From contig MNCI01002331.1 in NCBI GenBank assembly GCA_015680685.1, forward strand, positions 693,691-757,690: a stretch of 64,000 nucleotides of DNA, given 5' to 3'. The number at the start of each line of letters is the position of its first letter. Positions within the stretch are counted from its first letter, which is position 1. The notes under the pieces were generated by a model, which saw only the letters and a list, made by a program, of their open reading frames with translations, was not told where the DNA came from and searched no databases. Source of the DNA: Gnetum montanum (Eukaryota; Streptophyta; Gnetopsida; Gnetales; Gnetaceae). This document shows positions 10,757 to 21,777 of the stretch, piece by piece. The position numbers were made by a program, and so were the translations under genes.

Positions 10757-12770
10757 TAAAATGCCATTCTTCTTAAGCTTGATTTTGCTAAAGATTACAA
10801 CATGCTTGATTGGTCCTTTTTAAAAAGTATAGTTAAACACCATAACTTAGGTAATGTTTTTGAGAGACATATTGATCTTGTTTTGTCAGAGGCCTCTTCA
10901 GTCATTTTCATTAATAGAACCTTCTCTAAGGTCATTGAGCTTCAAAAATCAATTTGACAGGGGTTCCCTTTAGCCCCTTATCTTTTCATCCTAGCTGTTG
11001 ATGCTCTTGGAGCTGTTCTTAGATCTCATAATGAATCTATGAGGCTAATAGGTATCTCTCTTCCACAACAAGGAAACGATCTTATTTACAACCAATTTGC
11101 ATATGATACTTTTATCACTTTGATTGAGGACCATAATAATTTTAACACTGCCTTGCACTACATAGATATCTACTATAGAGCCTCAGGAGCTAAGATCAAT
11201 TGTAACAAAATGCAAGCCATCCGATCTAGCTTCTCTCCTATGCCTCCTTGGACTTATCATTTTGATATCAATTGGCTATCTCCTACTGATATTTTCACCC
11301 TCTTAGGAATCCCTATTACTTTATTTGCTACTCCCACTACCATATGGAACAATGTGGTGGAAAAGGTGAAATATGAAGCTTTGAAATGGGCTTCTAAACC
11401 CTTATCTCTTGCAATTAGATTTATTGTAGTTAATAATATTTTGAGCTCCACTCATGTCTATTATTCTTCCTTTATGGAGCCTTCCAAATATTCCTTTCAA
11501 TGCATTAACAACACTCTAAGCAATTTCCTTTGGGGGGGATAAGGATGATCACAAAGCTTTTTATAGAGTAGCTTGGGATACTTGCACTTTAAGTAAAGAA
11601 CACGGGGGCTTAGGCCTTGCCTCTATTGAGCACCAAAGTATTCTCTTGGCCTCCAAATGGGTGACTTGGTGTATTGAAGAAGATGAAGCTTGGAAGATCC
11701 TTTTAAGGCATAACATCTCTTGTCTTGGTATTCACCATAGATGGAAAAATACTCATTGGAGAAATTGGATCATTAGTGAAGGCTCTCATAAGATCAAAGG
11801 TTCTTTCTTGTTTAAGCAAATTTGGTGGTGTTGGAGCCAACTTAGAGGTTTGTTGCAATGGAAACCTTCCCAGATAAGCTTGCACTCTCTATCGACACAC
11901 TCAATTTGGTGGTCTCCTATTTTTAAAAAGAATTTAGGTTGTCTTTATGATGAATTCTCTCATAGAGCCAATCATTTTGCTGACCACAATCTCCACCATA
12001 TTGATCAATTATATACTATTAGAAATGATTTTACTACCCTCTCTTGGACACAAGCGAAAGTAAAATGGGGGTTTCAAAGACAAGATATTATCATTTACCA
12101 ACACATTGAGCAAGTTCTCTCCAACTTTGTTGTGCATAATTTTCATACTAATACTCCTTGGTATGATGATTGGTTTTGGCCTGATGGTTCCCCTCTTCAT
12201 TCTTTATGCATCTCTAAAGCTAAATCTTGGTTTCATGCGCAAGATTTTCAATTCTCCACTCTAAATAGATGTTGGAGTTTACATCTTGAGGACCACCAGT
12301 GGAAAACTATTTTTTGTCGGATTTGGACTTCCAAGGCCCAACCTAAGCACCATTTTGTTTTTTGGTCCTTGGTTCATCAAGGTCTTCCCATCAAACATAG
12401 GCTTCATTTCTTAGGAATTGATCGTCCTAAATGCCCCATTTGTAAAGCAAATGACTCTTTTCAACATGTCTTTTGGGATTCCTCATTCTCTCAACACATT
12501 TGGAAATGGTGTCAATCTCTCCAAGTCTTCCTTCCTAATCATTCTATTGGTTTTCCTCAATGTATCTTTCAAGATGATTGTGTTAAGCATCACCTTCAAA
12601 AAGCCTAGAAAATCCTCTTATTTGAAACTATCTTCTTTATTTGGAAATGTCACCTAGATGCTTGGTATCAAAACACAAACTACAATCAATTTGACTATGG
12701 TATGAAATGCTATATTGCTAGTATTTTTTAACTTCAATGTCAAGAACTAGGCTTTATAAATAATATTACC
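10757..12770 (+). pseudogene. LINE ORF2: reverse transcriptase and C-terminal zinc region
   Basis: After the gap the frame reads LDFAKDYNMLDWSFL (RT block with catalytic Asp), then a stop-QGFPLAPYLFILAVDAL block (normally RQGCPL, so the stop is an Arg codon CGA or AGA turned to TGA), then NQFAYDTF near 11090. This last is the FADD active site with its first Asp changed to Tyr, a change expected to abolish polymerase activity. A frameshift or stop near 11540 follows FLWGG. The C-terminal part (11550-12608) carries WTSKAQPKHHFVFWSLVHQGLPIKHRL in adjoining pieces and CPICKANDSFQHVFWDS near 12430, the zf-RVT type Cys/His region, then a stop at 12606 and a readable tail to about 12770. Confidence 0.85.
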
Positions 12771-12975
12771 TTTTTCTAAATGGTTTCTCTTTGAGTTAGT
12801 TGTATTGGTCTCCTTTTTCAGCTGTCGTTCTGAGGGGTGCGATAAGCTTATGTCTTGTTGCAGGTGACTAGGAGGGGTCATCTTGCAACATTGGGCTCTG
12901 TTAAGGTTTTGGTTTTAATTTTTCTTCTCTAGCTTGTACCTCATCTTAACAACCCCCCCCAACCCCCCCCCCCAA

Positions 12976-15540
12976 CAATAAATATGGCACTTACATGCCT
13001 CAATTTCAACTTGATATCTTGCTTTGTTAAATTTATTTAATCTCCTTGAATTTTATGTAACTTTATGTTCTAAGAGTTGGGACATAAATTAAACACTTAA
13101 CTTATCATGTTCATGAGTAAGTATTTTGAAATTTAATTTTTATATTTCATGTTTTAGCATGTTAAGACTACCTCTTACTTTTAAAATTTGTTATGTAGAG
13201 ATGATGTGAGATCAAGGTTTCTAATTATTGATCCTATGTAATTTTTAGTTTGTGATGTGTATTCCATTATTACAAACAAGTTAGGAAGCGTTACAGTGAT
13301 CTCGGCTATGAATGATATCTCTTAGTATCCTATGTAAATTTGGATGAAGTCATGTGCGGCACATTTTCTAGAGTTTTGCATGAAGAATTTCTACATGTTG
13401 GTGTTAACCTTACTCTCATTGGGGGTTGTTTCACATGTTTTGGAGGAGAGTAGCATGGGTATTACCTCTTTGTTTTTGGGGTATGTGATTTAGTATATCA
13501 TAGATATGATGATGATTGTGGATGATGATAGCAAGACTCAAGAGATCTAGCACAAAGAGCTAGATTGCTTACAAAGGGAATATTCCTAGAAGTAGTTCAA
13601 TGTAAATACTACCCTATTGTTGAACCTATGTCATGTTAAGAATGTATTAATCTAGTAGAAATCCACATCATGGTGTTTAAGTGAGTTGACATGCATTCAT
13701 GTTTTTATGTTAGAATTTTCTCTATATGTGTTTGTAGGTTTGATGACATTGACAACGATGACTCCAATCTAGAGATACTAAAGAGGATATTTTGGGAGAT
13801 TATCCATGAAGATAATTATTTCTTGCTCATATTTGATCAATTATCAGATAATATGGATCAGGCTAGGAGTAATTGATGATATATTACTCTCTCAAAGGTT
13901 AGCTTGGTTCATGTGCTCCATGACAGGGATGATTTGGGTCTGAATAAGAAGTAACCTATGGGGTTTAGGATTTGCTTGAGGCCGAAAGATAGCTCAAAAT
14001 ACATGCACTTAATTATTTATACTATGTTATAGCTAGATTCCTACATGATATTTTATGTAAGTTTGCTAGTGTTATAGATGTCATTGATGATGTTATTCAT
14101 AATTATTTTAGTTTTTTAAAACAATTTATGTTTTTTTTTGTATTTTCATGTTTTTATTTTTCTATGTTTGGTTTGGTTTCTCAATAAAAATTAAGACATT
14201 TGAGGTGGTCTATAAAGAGTTGGAAAATGTGAAGAAGTGATCATTGAAAGCAAAGGTCCATAACATTCCATCTATTCATAAGTGGTTGATGAGCAAGCAT
14301 GGGAGGAAGTAACTTCACATCTTCAAGTAGGTAGGATTATCTCCTCTCTTCATATTAAGATCACCTAATATTTCCTGAATGGATGTGATTACCATGATGA
14401 AATGTTATTCTAGCTAACTACATTTTTTCATGTTCTAGGTGCAGGGAAAGAAGATGATTCTAGAATGGAACCAAGATTCATTACAATAATTATTTGGTTT
14501 TCCTTATGAAGCTTCCATTATTGAGGACAACAACAAGTTGTCCATAATAGAGATCTAGGAGATCAAGTAGTGGATGCAATATGCTTAGTTGTGTAAATCA
14601 AGACTAAATTGAGTCCTACCAATTTGTTCATCTAAAGGGTATTCTATGGAAGGATTGGATAGAGGTGGGTTCCCTCTACCTAGTAGATAATACTTATTTA
14701 TAACACCATGAAAAGAGATGCTACTTATGATTGGAAAAGCCATTTGGATAAGAACATGAATAAGGAGCTAAACAACATTAATCTTGTTAATAGTTAGAGT
14801 TCCAACAATTCTATAAATTTCAACTTTTATTATGGGCTGCTTTGGTGCATTGTAGAGTTGTTGGCTTGTAGTGATCATCGAGAGGGGAAGGTTCTTAGTA
14901 AGAAGGATTTTCCATAATCATTATACCAGCACATCACCAACATCATAATGACCCTTCCATCTATCATGGAAAGAGCATTGGATGTTACATCCTCACTATC
15001 AGAGGATGTAGTTAAGTCCTTCATGGTAGATAACATGGTGTTACCAATGAAATGTTCTATGCATGGTAAGCTAGTGTAGGATATAGAAATTATCAAGGGA
15101 TGTATTATAAACATGTAGGATGGAGGGAAAGCTTCTAAGAAAATGTATGTAGATGCAATCAAGGTAGCTAATACCTATAATTTAAAGAAGAAAATATTTG
15201 GTATTGAGGATACCAAGGTGGTAGAGAGGCTAGAGGAAGGCTTTCATTGTATTTAGAATGTATCATTGATTTTGGAATTTTTAAAATTTTCATTTTGAAA
15301 TAACAAATTATTAATCATATGCAAATATTATAAAAAATCATGTGATAATCAAGTTATTTCTAATAATGTTTTTTATACTTAATAATAAAATCACAACATA
15401 GTTTACATAGAGATTTACTTATGTGTTAAGATACATAGCATTATATTTACCTTTTTTACCATATTTAATCATATTAAAAATAATTCATATCTTGTTAACA
15501 TAAAGATATTACAAATATATTTTGAATTACTTATATAAGG
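12976..15540. other. Decayed DNA; no recognised gene
   Basis: No family recognised. Around 14440-15250 the plus strand can be read for long stretches if TAG/TAA are taken as CAG/CAA (for example LFGFPYEASIIEDNNKLSIIEI near 14490). This suggests a heavily deaminated coding remnant of a repeat, but I could not name it. A 61-codon ORF at 13691-13876 and a minus-strand ORF at 14875-15162 lack any resemblance. Confidence 0.4.
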
Positions 15541-15680
15541 ATCATCACCCAGAGTCATAGTGCTCATCCCACTAAGCAAGGTCTCGAGAGAGTTAGTAGA
15601 TGAGTCAAAGGCTAACCTCTTCAAGTGGCTACATACACACTCAAACCCAAGTCTTTAAGTTAAGAAATAAGAACCTTATC
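15541..15680 (-). mobile_element. SINE-like repeat, inverted relative of 28690-28850
   Basis: The reverse complement of this stretch aligns by eye along its length with 28690-28850: shared blocks include TAGTGCTCAT, GTTAGTAGAT or GATTAGTAGAT, AGTGGCTA and AAGAACCTTA or AAACACCTTA. The other copy has a good tRNA B-box. Here the matching position reads GGGTTTGAG. Probably a dispersed tRNA-derived SINE. Confidence 0.5.
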
Positions 15681-16084
15681 ATCACTCCAAATAATGGTCC
15701 CTATTTTGAGTTACTTGTATATCACTTGAAATTTCAATAGAATTAATATGATCATATTAATGAATAGTTTTATCATTACAACATTTAGTTAGTACAAACA
15801 AATCTTGATTTGTATGTAATTCAAACTTATATGCAAACTTATACTTATATGCATTTTGATGCATATCCTATTTAGCCTCTTTCACATTCCATCATAACAT
15901 GTCTTTAATTATTGACTTTGGTTTTGTATTTAGTATCATCTTTCTTTCATCTCTTATTTTGTTTATCAATGTGTAAACCACTAAATTAGTTGGCATTGTT
16001 CTAATCTCAATATCTTTTGGATTATATATCCACTCACAATCCAAGTATTTTTCCTTTACTCTTTTTTTTAAGGAGGAGGGGTGT

Positions 16085-16232
16085 TGAAAACTTAAATAAG
16101 TAAAACATAGATATACCCCAAGATATGTAGTCCATATAGAACTTTATATAACTTAGTATTACCCAGTGAAATCAAGCCCATAATCAAGAGCTTTAAAATC
16201 AAGTTATCTTACCACTAGGCTAACACCTCATT
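16085..16232 (-). mobile_element. tRNA-derived SINE-like element
   Basis: On the minus strand, TTAGCCTAGTGGTAAG (16206-16222) is a good polymerase III A-box. About 30 nt further on, GGGCTTGATTTC (16165-16180) matches a decayed B-box (GGTTCGANTC). The arrangement resembles the start of a tRNA gene, but anticodon and acceptor stems do not fold convincingly, so a SINE head is likelier than a tRNA gene. The 3' end is not defined. Confidence 0.5.
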
Positions 16233-16888
16233 ATTATTACTCTTGATTTTGAATTGAATGAATCCACTATTATATTGCTTATCCTATATTTTCTAAATTT
16301 AACATTTCTAGCTCTACCTATCCATATAATATATACTTAATTTCCATTCTCTGGCCTCATCAACAATATCATTTTATTTATAATATCAACAAATAGATTA
16401 ATGATCTCTTTGACTTTCTATTTTGTAAGCCACATTATGAATTTTCCTATTCCTCCACTTGAATTTCATCATTTTCCAATCCTAGACTTAGAATATCCTA
16501 CTGAATAGTTATTAGCAAGAAATTTTATGTAATTACATCCTGACATAATATCATTTCATGAAAATCATGCACATTTTTTGTAATTTTTTTCTAGTAATTA
16601 ATTATTTTATTCCACTTGACCTTGTCATTTTCTTGAAGGCCTTCCATCACCTTATATCATGTATTAATGGGGTATCCAATGTAATTTATAATTATTGTTA
16701 TGACTTAAGTTGATCAAATTTTTTATCTAGGATCTTTGGTTCATCTATAGGAAGATTTGGATGTTCATTTATAAATTTTGATAGCTTAAATGGTTTAGAC
16801 AAGTTTTTTTCCATAATATTTATTTTCCAAATCATTATAGGAATACCCTTCTTTAGGTGGAATATAATATAATAAATACAATGTATTC

Positions 16889-17775
16889 TGATGAGTCATC
16901 ATTGGCAGGCCCTAATGTCAAATACGTGACGTCAGAGCCCTGATGTTGAATACCCAACATCAAAGCCAAAAAGTGACATTGCATATCTAATGTTGCCTCT
17001 GCTCGATTGGCCTATAAATATAGCACTTGGGAACCTAGTTGAGAAAAGGGGGAGTAGTAGTAGGAATTTAGTTTTAGTTCTCAGTTTTTGTTAGTCTCTC
17101 TTAAAGCTTTGTTATTCCTAGTGCATGTTTCCAGTGTGATGTTTGTAATCGTATGAAACCTTTGTTCGAGTGTGACGTACTTGGACACGTTACATGACTG
17201 AAAATAAAGATCGAGATTACTCCTATCATTGCAGCATCCACTTAGATTATTATTTATTTTTATTGTTAATTATTTATTGCTTTCTTTAGTTAAATGTTTT
17301 CATTTATTTCTATTTACTATTCCTGTTATTAAGCAAAATGATATGCTTTAATCATGAGTGTCTAAGTGGAGATACTTGGTAATCTAGAATTGTATTATTT
17401 GGCACAACCAGTGACATGCACTTGGTAATCCCATAAGTAGTCTCATGAAGTCCAAGATGTATATGGATGCTTGAGAGCAAATACTCATCGCATGTAGGCT
17501 AGTTAGATTTCACTTTCCATTATCCATTAGCTTAATTAATTTACCTTTTTATCATCATCAGGAGTAGCATAGGATTAGATAACATCATACACCTCACTTT
17601 GGACTAAATCATATGTGAAAAAGCTACCACTAGTCCAAGTGGAAAGATAGTAAGCTATGATTAGACCATAATATTCTAGATGCTACAACTAGTGCTATCC
17701 ACGAAATTTAACAGGATCATGCATGAACACTTGTGATTCATATGGTTGAGTGTAGGGGTATCTCATCACTCATCA
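16889..17775 (+). repeat. 5' LTR of copy B (887 bp)
   Basis: Starts TGATGAGTCATCATTGGCAG and ends CTCATCA one base before the primer site. It pairs with the 3' LTR at 24720-25578. U3 carries palindromes such as GATGTTG-6nt-CAACATC at 16942-16961. The TATA box is at 17013-17020. Compared with the 3' LTR it has one extra block of about 30 bp containing that palindrome, between two AGAGCC/AAAGCC repeats. Confidence 0.9.
17013..17020 (+). promoter_or_regulatory. LTR TATA box (copy B, 5' LTR)
   Basis: TATAAATA in the context GGCCTATAAATATAGCACTTGG, which recurs in the 3' LTR at 24816 and, with CCTATAAATATAGCACTT, in the copy C LTR at 41542. Confidence 0.8.
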
Positions 17776-17776
17776 T

Positions 17777-17794
17777 TGGCACCGTTGTCAGGGA
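17777..17794 (+). other. Primer binding site, tRNA-Asp type (copy B)
   Basis: TGGCACCGTTGTCAGGGA, one base after the LTR end, matches the plant Athila/Tat-type site TGGCGCCGTTGCCGGGGA except for C-to-T or G-to-A changes. Confidence 0.85.
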
Positions 17795-17900
17795 TGGTGA
17801 TAGTTATCTAAATCAATTATATTATACACGATCACTGTAATAGCATTAATGATATATCTTTCAAAAGGTATTAAATCACACATACTATAAACCAACAACA

Positions 17901-20214
17901 ATGTCTCTCCCACACAAAAATGATAATGATGAAATATATGATGAAGAAGATTGGAGTGATCAACCTTATGAAGGGATTTCTTATGATCATGATCACCCTA
18001 ACAACACTTGACTACATTCGCCCAAGGTAGACAATCTTGGAGGAAGCAACGTAAGTCCTAGACTAGGGAAGGCCTTAGGCCTAAGACCTCCTCAAAACCT
18101 AGAGATGATAAATCAAAGGACCTCCAAGAACACCATAGAAGCCATGACAATTCTTCTAGCTTTTCATCTTCCTCTTTCCCTTCAACAACTAGTTTTAACA
18201 AAGATGAATGTAGGTATAGAGATAGAGCTTCATTAAAGGGTTGCATTAAAAACCATAATCAAACCCATGGGAAAGTTCACAAATAGCACCATCATGATCA
18301 AACAAATAGAGATAGAACTTTCCCTCACAACCTTTTTGATGACGATGAACCTTTGTTGGCCACTAAGAGCCTAATGCATATCATAGAGGTTGTTAAGATA
18401 TCTCGTAGGCATTGTAAAAAGAGTCACCTACCTAAGCTTGACATGAACAATATTCCTAAATTTGCAAGAGGCTATGATTCAGACTCGCAACATCATTTAC
18501 AAGCCTTCGATGATGCTTTTGCTTTCTACAACATTGAAAGTGGATGGAAAAAGCTTATACTCTTTCCTAGGACACTAACTGATAGAGTCAAAGTGTGGTA
18601 TAGATCATTAAGAAAAAACTCAATCTGATGATAGTTCACAATACTGGAGCTATTTAACGAGAAATACCAAACCTATGTGAGAGTGTCCAATTTAAGAAAA
18701 AAAATCCAAGAGTGGAAGTAAGAACAACATAAACCCTTGGACATGGCCTTAGATAGATGTTATGCCTTACTAAATAGATGCCCAAGCCATGGTTTCTCTG
18801 AGGAAAGGTAACTTTTTCACATCATAGAAGGGCTTCGTAATGAAACATGAAAGGGCCTTGGGATGTATGCCCCAGGGTAATTATACGAGCTCTAAGCCCA
18901 TCAAATCATAGAGCTACTAGAGCATGTGGAAAAAGAAGAAGAAGAGATATGTAAATGGAAGAATGTTCAAAAATATCAATGGGACCCAACTCTTCAACCA
19001 AAGGAGGTCCAAACTTATGGTAAGAACAATGAAACTACTCTCAATAAGGTGATTCCACAACAAACCTTGCCAATGAAGGAGTCTATTAATGATCTAGAAG
19101 AAAAGTTTAATAGGATGTCCAAATGGATAAATGAAAACATCACAACTCTTATTGAGACATTCATGGAAAGGATCATGCAAAACAAGCTAGGAAATCACAG
19201 TAAATAGATGACCCAGAACCAAGAAGCAACTAGGAACACTTTTCAATAAACAAAAAGTAAGGCTATGGACTCCACCACAGACGAGGATAATGGATGTGAC
19301 ATCTACATATATGACCATCCAAGGGATCATTGCCCATTCTTGTTGCATCTATAAGAGTATTTGGCAGGTGCCTTAAATCTGAAGTTTGTACAAAATCACA
19401 TGTCTAGGAGATTTCCTCTCCCACAAGGTAGTTATAGATAGCCCCACAATCAATCATACCATCCTAGGGGACCCCTTACCAGCCTCAACATAGTCATCAA
19501 CTGTAGTGTCAACAACCACAGTCATGGGGGAGGCCACCACCAAATCAACCATATCCACCAAAATTTCAAGGATATTATGTTCAACATCTTGTTTCTCCAA
19601 CTAGTTATACATCTTGTACTTTCAATCACCACTACCACTCTCTCGAATACCATCGATCCATGACATCCCTTGAAGGATCACCACCTCGCACCTCTTACCA
19701 TTCAACCTACCCTCAATATTCTCATAATCCACCTCCTCATATGTTGTTGCCAACAACTCAAGTTGGTTTAGCACCGTAATATCAGCAAATGAGTGCCAAT
19801 TGTGCTATAAATGTGCATCAACATGCTAATGCCAGTGGGGCTCATTCACAGTGTAGGAAATGTCCCTTCTAGAAGAAAGGCCATAAGCCAAAGAGAGCCA
19901 TGCATGGACCCATTGTATCATTTGAGCTAGCATAAGGCCAATCTAGTGTACCACCTTCCTTGTCTCAACCATTGTCATCTAGTATACCACCTTCCTTATC
20001 TCAACCATTGTCATCTAGTCCTACACACAGGCCACCATCCATCAATACTCTGATCCCAAATCCAACCAATGAATCTACAAGTGTGGGGAGACAAATACAT
20101 CCATGCATACCATATCATGATCTAGGATGCAGTCGTGGGCCAGCCATCGATAATGTTAACACACCTCATACCCTAATCCACCACACATTTAACCATCAAA
20201 TGTGTGACCAATAA
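17901..20214 (+). pseudogene. gag: gag of copy B
   Basis: The ATG at 17901 lies 107 bp after the primer site and opens an acidic N-terminus. A frameshift or stop occurs near 18010. The core domain follows at 18353-18628: LDMNNIPKFARGYDSDSQHH, LQAFDDAFAFYNIESGW, LILFPRTL and VKVWYRSL, a retrotransposon gag pattern also found in copies C (34290-34500) and D (48750-48960). Further on are a glutamine/proline-rich region (19440-19800), CRKCP near 19855 (a possible zinc-knuckle remnant) and a Ser/Pro-rich tail (19960-20214). Most breaks are TAG or TAA where relatives read Gln. Confidence 0.8.
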
Positions 20215-21149
20215 TTTTTCTACCCATCCACCACACCACTAATAGACACCTAATGGCTAGGGCATGGATAGTTACCACTGTTTCATACATGCATGGATCC
20301 TATTTTTCCACTTATTAATCCTTTTCATGACCAAATGTTTATTTGTGGGAGTTACCCCCCATTTTAATCTTTAGGATTCATAAGTCGTTTCCATATTTTT
20401 GTTTTGAAATTTTTTGTCATTTTCCTATTTCTTGATCCAATGTTTCCTATCTCTTCTAATTTTTTCTAGTTCTTGCTTCATTTTCTTTGTTATGTAATCT
20501 TGCTTGTGAATAAAATGATCATGTTTCCCATTGAGATGAGGTTTTTCTATGTTGTCAAGTCATAAGGGATTGATTATTCAAACATTGGGACCACGAAATC
20601 CATCCACTCATGTCCCAATTTTGACAATCCTTTCTATAATCCATCTTATCTCATTATCTAGTTGATCATAACTTGTGGTTTTGTGTAACATAGAGTTATT
20701 ATCTCAATTTTGTGGTTTTAACATGTGTGTTTTGTTTCATAGGTATGCATTTCATTTAACACCTTTAGTACCTAAAGACATTATTAGGTGTGGTTACACA
20801 AGGGCATCATGGGCTAGGGCTTGCTTTAGGGAGGATCCACTTGTGTAACTCTTGTGACTTGTACTTGTTTAACATTACCACATCATTTTTCACCTTTCAA
20901 ACACTCCAATTGTTACATTTTATTATTTCCCTTATCATGAAACTAATCAATCTTGAAACCTCGATTTTAGTGCCTTTTTCTTACTTATTCTAGTGCTTTC
21001 CATGTTGACAACTTCACCTTATCATATCTTTGATGTCTGAAAATTGATCTCCACTTACCCCAGAATGATGAACTCAACTTCCAACCTTCTAGCCAATCAC
21101 AAAGCTTTAGTTTTTATGTTTGTTTACCCCATATCATGGAAATTTTTTG
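20215..21149 (+). other. Non-coding spacer of copy B
   Basis: This replaces the position of pol. It opens with a T-rich tract (20380-20480) resembling the tracts after pol in C (36760-37030) and D (54080-54250), then has the conserved hairpin at 20791-20850. A 67-codon ORF at 20790-20993 covers the hairpin and is not credible as a gene. Confidence 0.6.
20791..20850 (+). other. Conserved covarying hairpin (copy B)
   Basis: Arms GTTACACAAG (20793-20802) and CTTGTGTAAC (20840-20849) form a perfect 10-bp stem around a 37-nt loop. The loop aligns without gaps to those of A, C and D and contains an inner GGGC-4nt-GCTT mini-hairpin. Arm bases differ from the other copies in a paired way. Confidence 0.7.
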
Positions 21150-21231
21150 ACCTCGACATTGCATACCCAATGTCGGGTCCGAAGCGATGTCGTGTACCCA
21201 ACATTGGATCACACAAAACTATAAATATATG
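21150..21231 (+). promoter_or_regulatory. Internal promoter-like region upstream of ORF3 (copy B)
   Basis: Two palindromic units, CGACATTG-6nt-CAATGTCG (21154-21175) and GATGTCG-6nt-CAACATT (21186-21206), are followed by a TATA box TATAAATATA at 21220-21229. The LTRs of the same element carry the same kind of unit (for example GACATTG/AATGTTG and GATGTTG/CAACATC with similar CATAC or AATAC spacers) before their TATA boxes. This suggests a second promoter driving ORF3 under the same control as the LTR. Confidence 0.6.
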
Positions 21232-21470
21232 ACCCCCATTGGACTTGAAATTCATTTTAATCATTTACTACTAGGGGATTTGTTGAAATTTTCTCTCACA
21301 ATTTAGAGCTCTATGCATTCTTCTACCACTTGTGATATTTTTCTCTCTACTACTCTAATTTCCATGCCATTTAAATCTATCTAAACCTAGAGTCTTCAAC
21401 ATAGTCGTGGGGGGGATTCTTGCATGCAAAACTTGCACTGAATTACTAAAATTTTCTATTAATCAGAAGG

Positions 21471-21777
21471 TATCATAAGAGGAAGAATATTGAAAACTTA
21501 AGGACTTATAATAAAAAATCACTCACATTACTTCTAGAATCCAATTTTTCCAATGCATGAGCCCATAACCATTATTATAAGCCACACATAAGGAAAAAGG
21601 AACCAATCACGAAAGGTTGTAAAAGGAGATAGACACTTTTTGGGGATTTTTTCATGAAAATTTCCTAAGTCTGTGATCATATGCATCATGAACATAATGG
21701 ACTAAGGTTACAAGGTATAAACTGATTTATCATAACAAATATAACCTTAGTAACATGTGATCTTTTCTTGATTGTAG
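21471..21777 (+). other. Possible intron ending at ORF3 start (copy B)
   Basis: GT at 21471 (CAGAAG|GTATCA) and AG at 21776-21777 (TTTTCTTGATTGTAG|ATGG) frame 307 nt. The acceptor has a good pyrimidine-rich tract. C (274 nt) and D (304 nt, acceptor AG mutated to AA) have matching segments, so a spliced ORF3 mRNA is plausible. Confidence 0.45.

Larger units (their letters stand above)
9187..12975 (+). mobile_element. L1-type LINE, ORF2 only, with assembly gap
   Basis: A plus-strand non-LTR retrotransposon. It has an apurinic-type endonuclease, a reverse transcriptase and a C-terminal zinc-binding region in the order seen in plant L1 LINEs. ORF1 (the nucleic-acid-binding protein) was not found upstream, so the copy is either 5'-truncated or ORF1 has decayed. 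The 3' UTR (about 12780-12950) ends in a C-rich tract (AACCCCCCCC twice) and AACAATAAA rather than a clear poly(A). The element looks less decayed than its surroundings. Target-site duplications were not identified. Confidence 0.85.

Noticed and set aside
10142-10823. Long ORFs spanning the run of Ns
   Set aside because: Most of the reading frame is undetermined sequence. Only the part before 10354 is real LINE ORF2.
16150-16225. tRNA gene
   Set aside because: A-box and B-box are present but the B-box is worn, and no acceptor or anticodon stem can be folded convincingly. A SINE head fits better.
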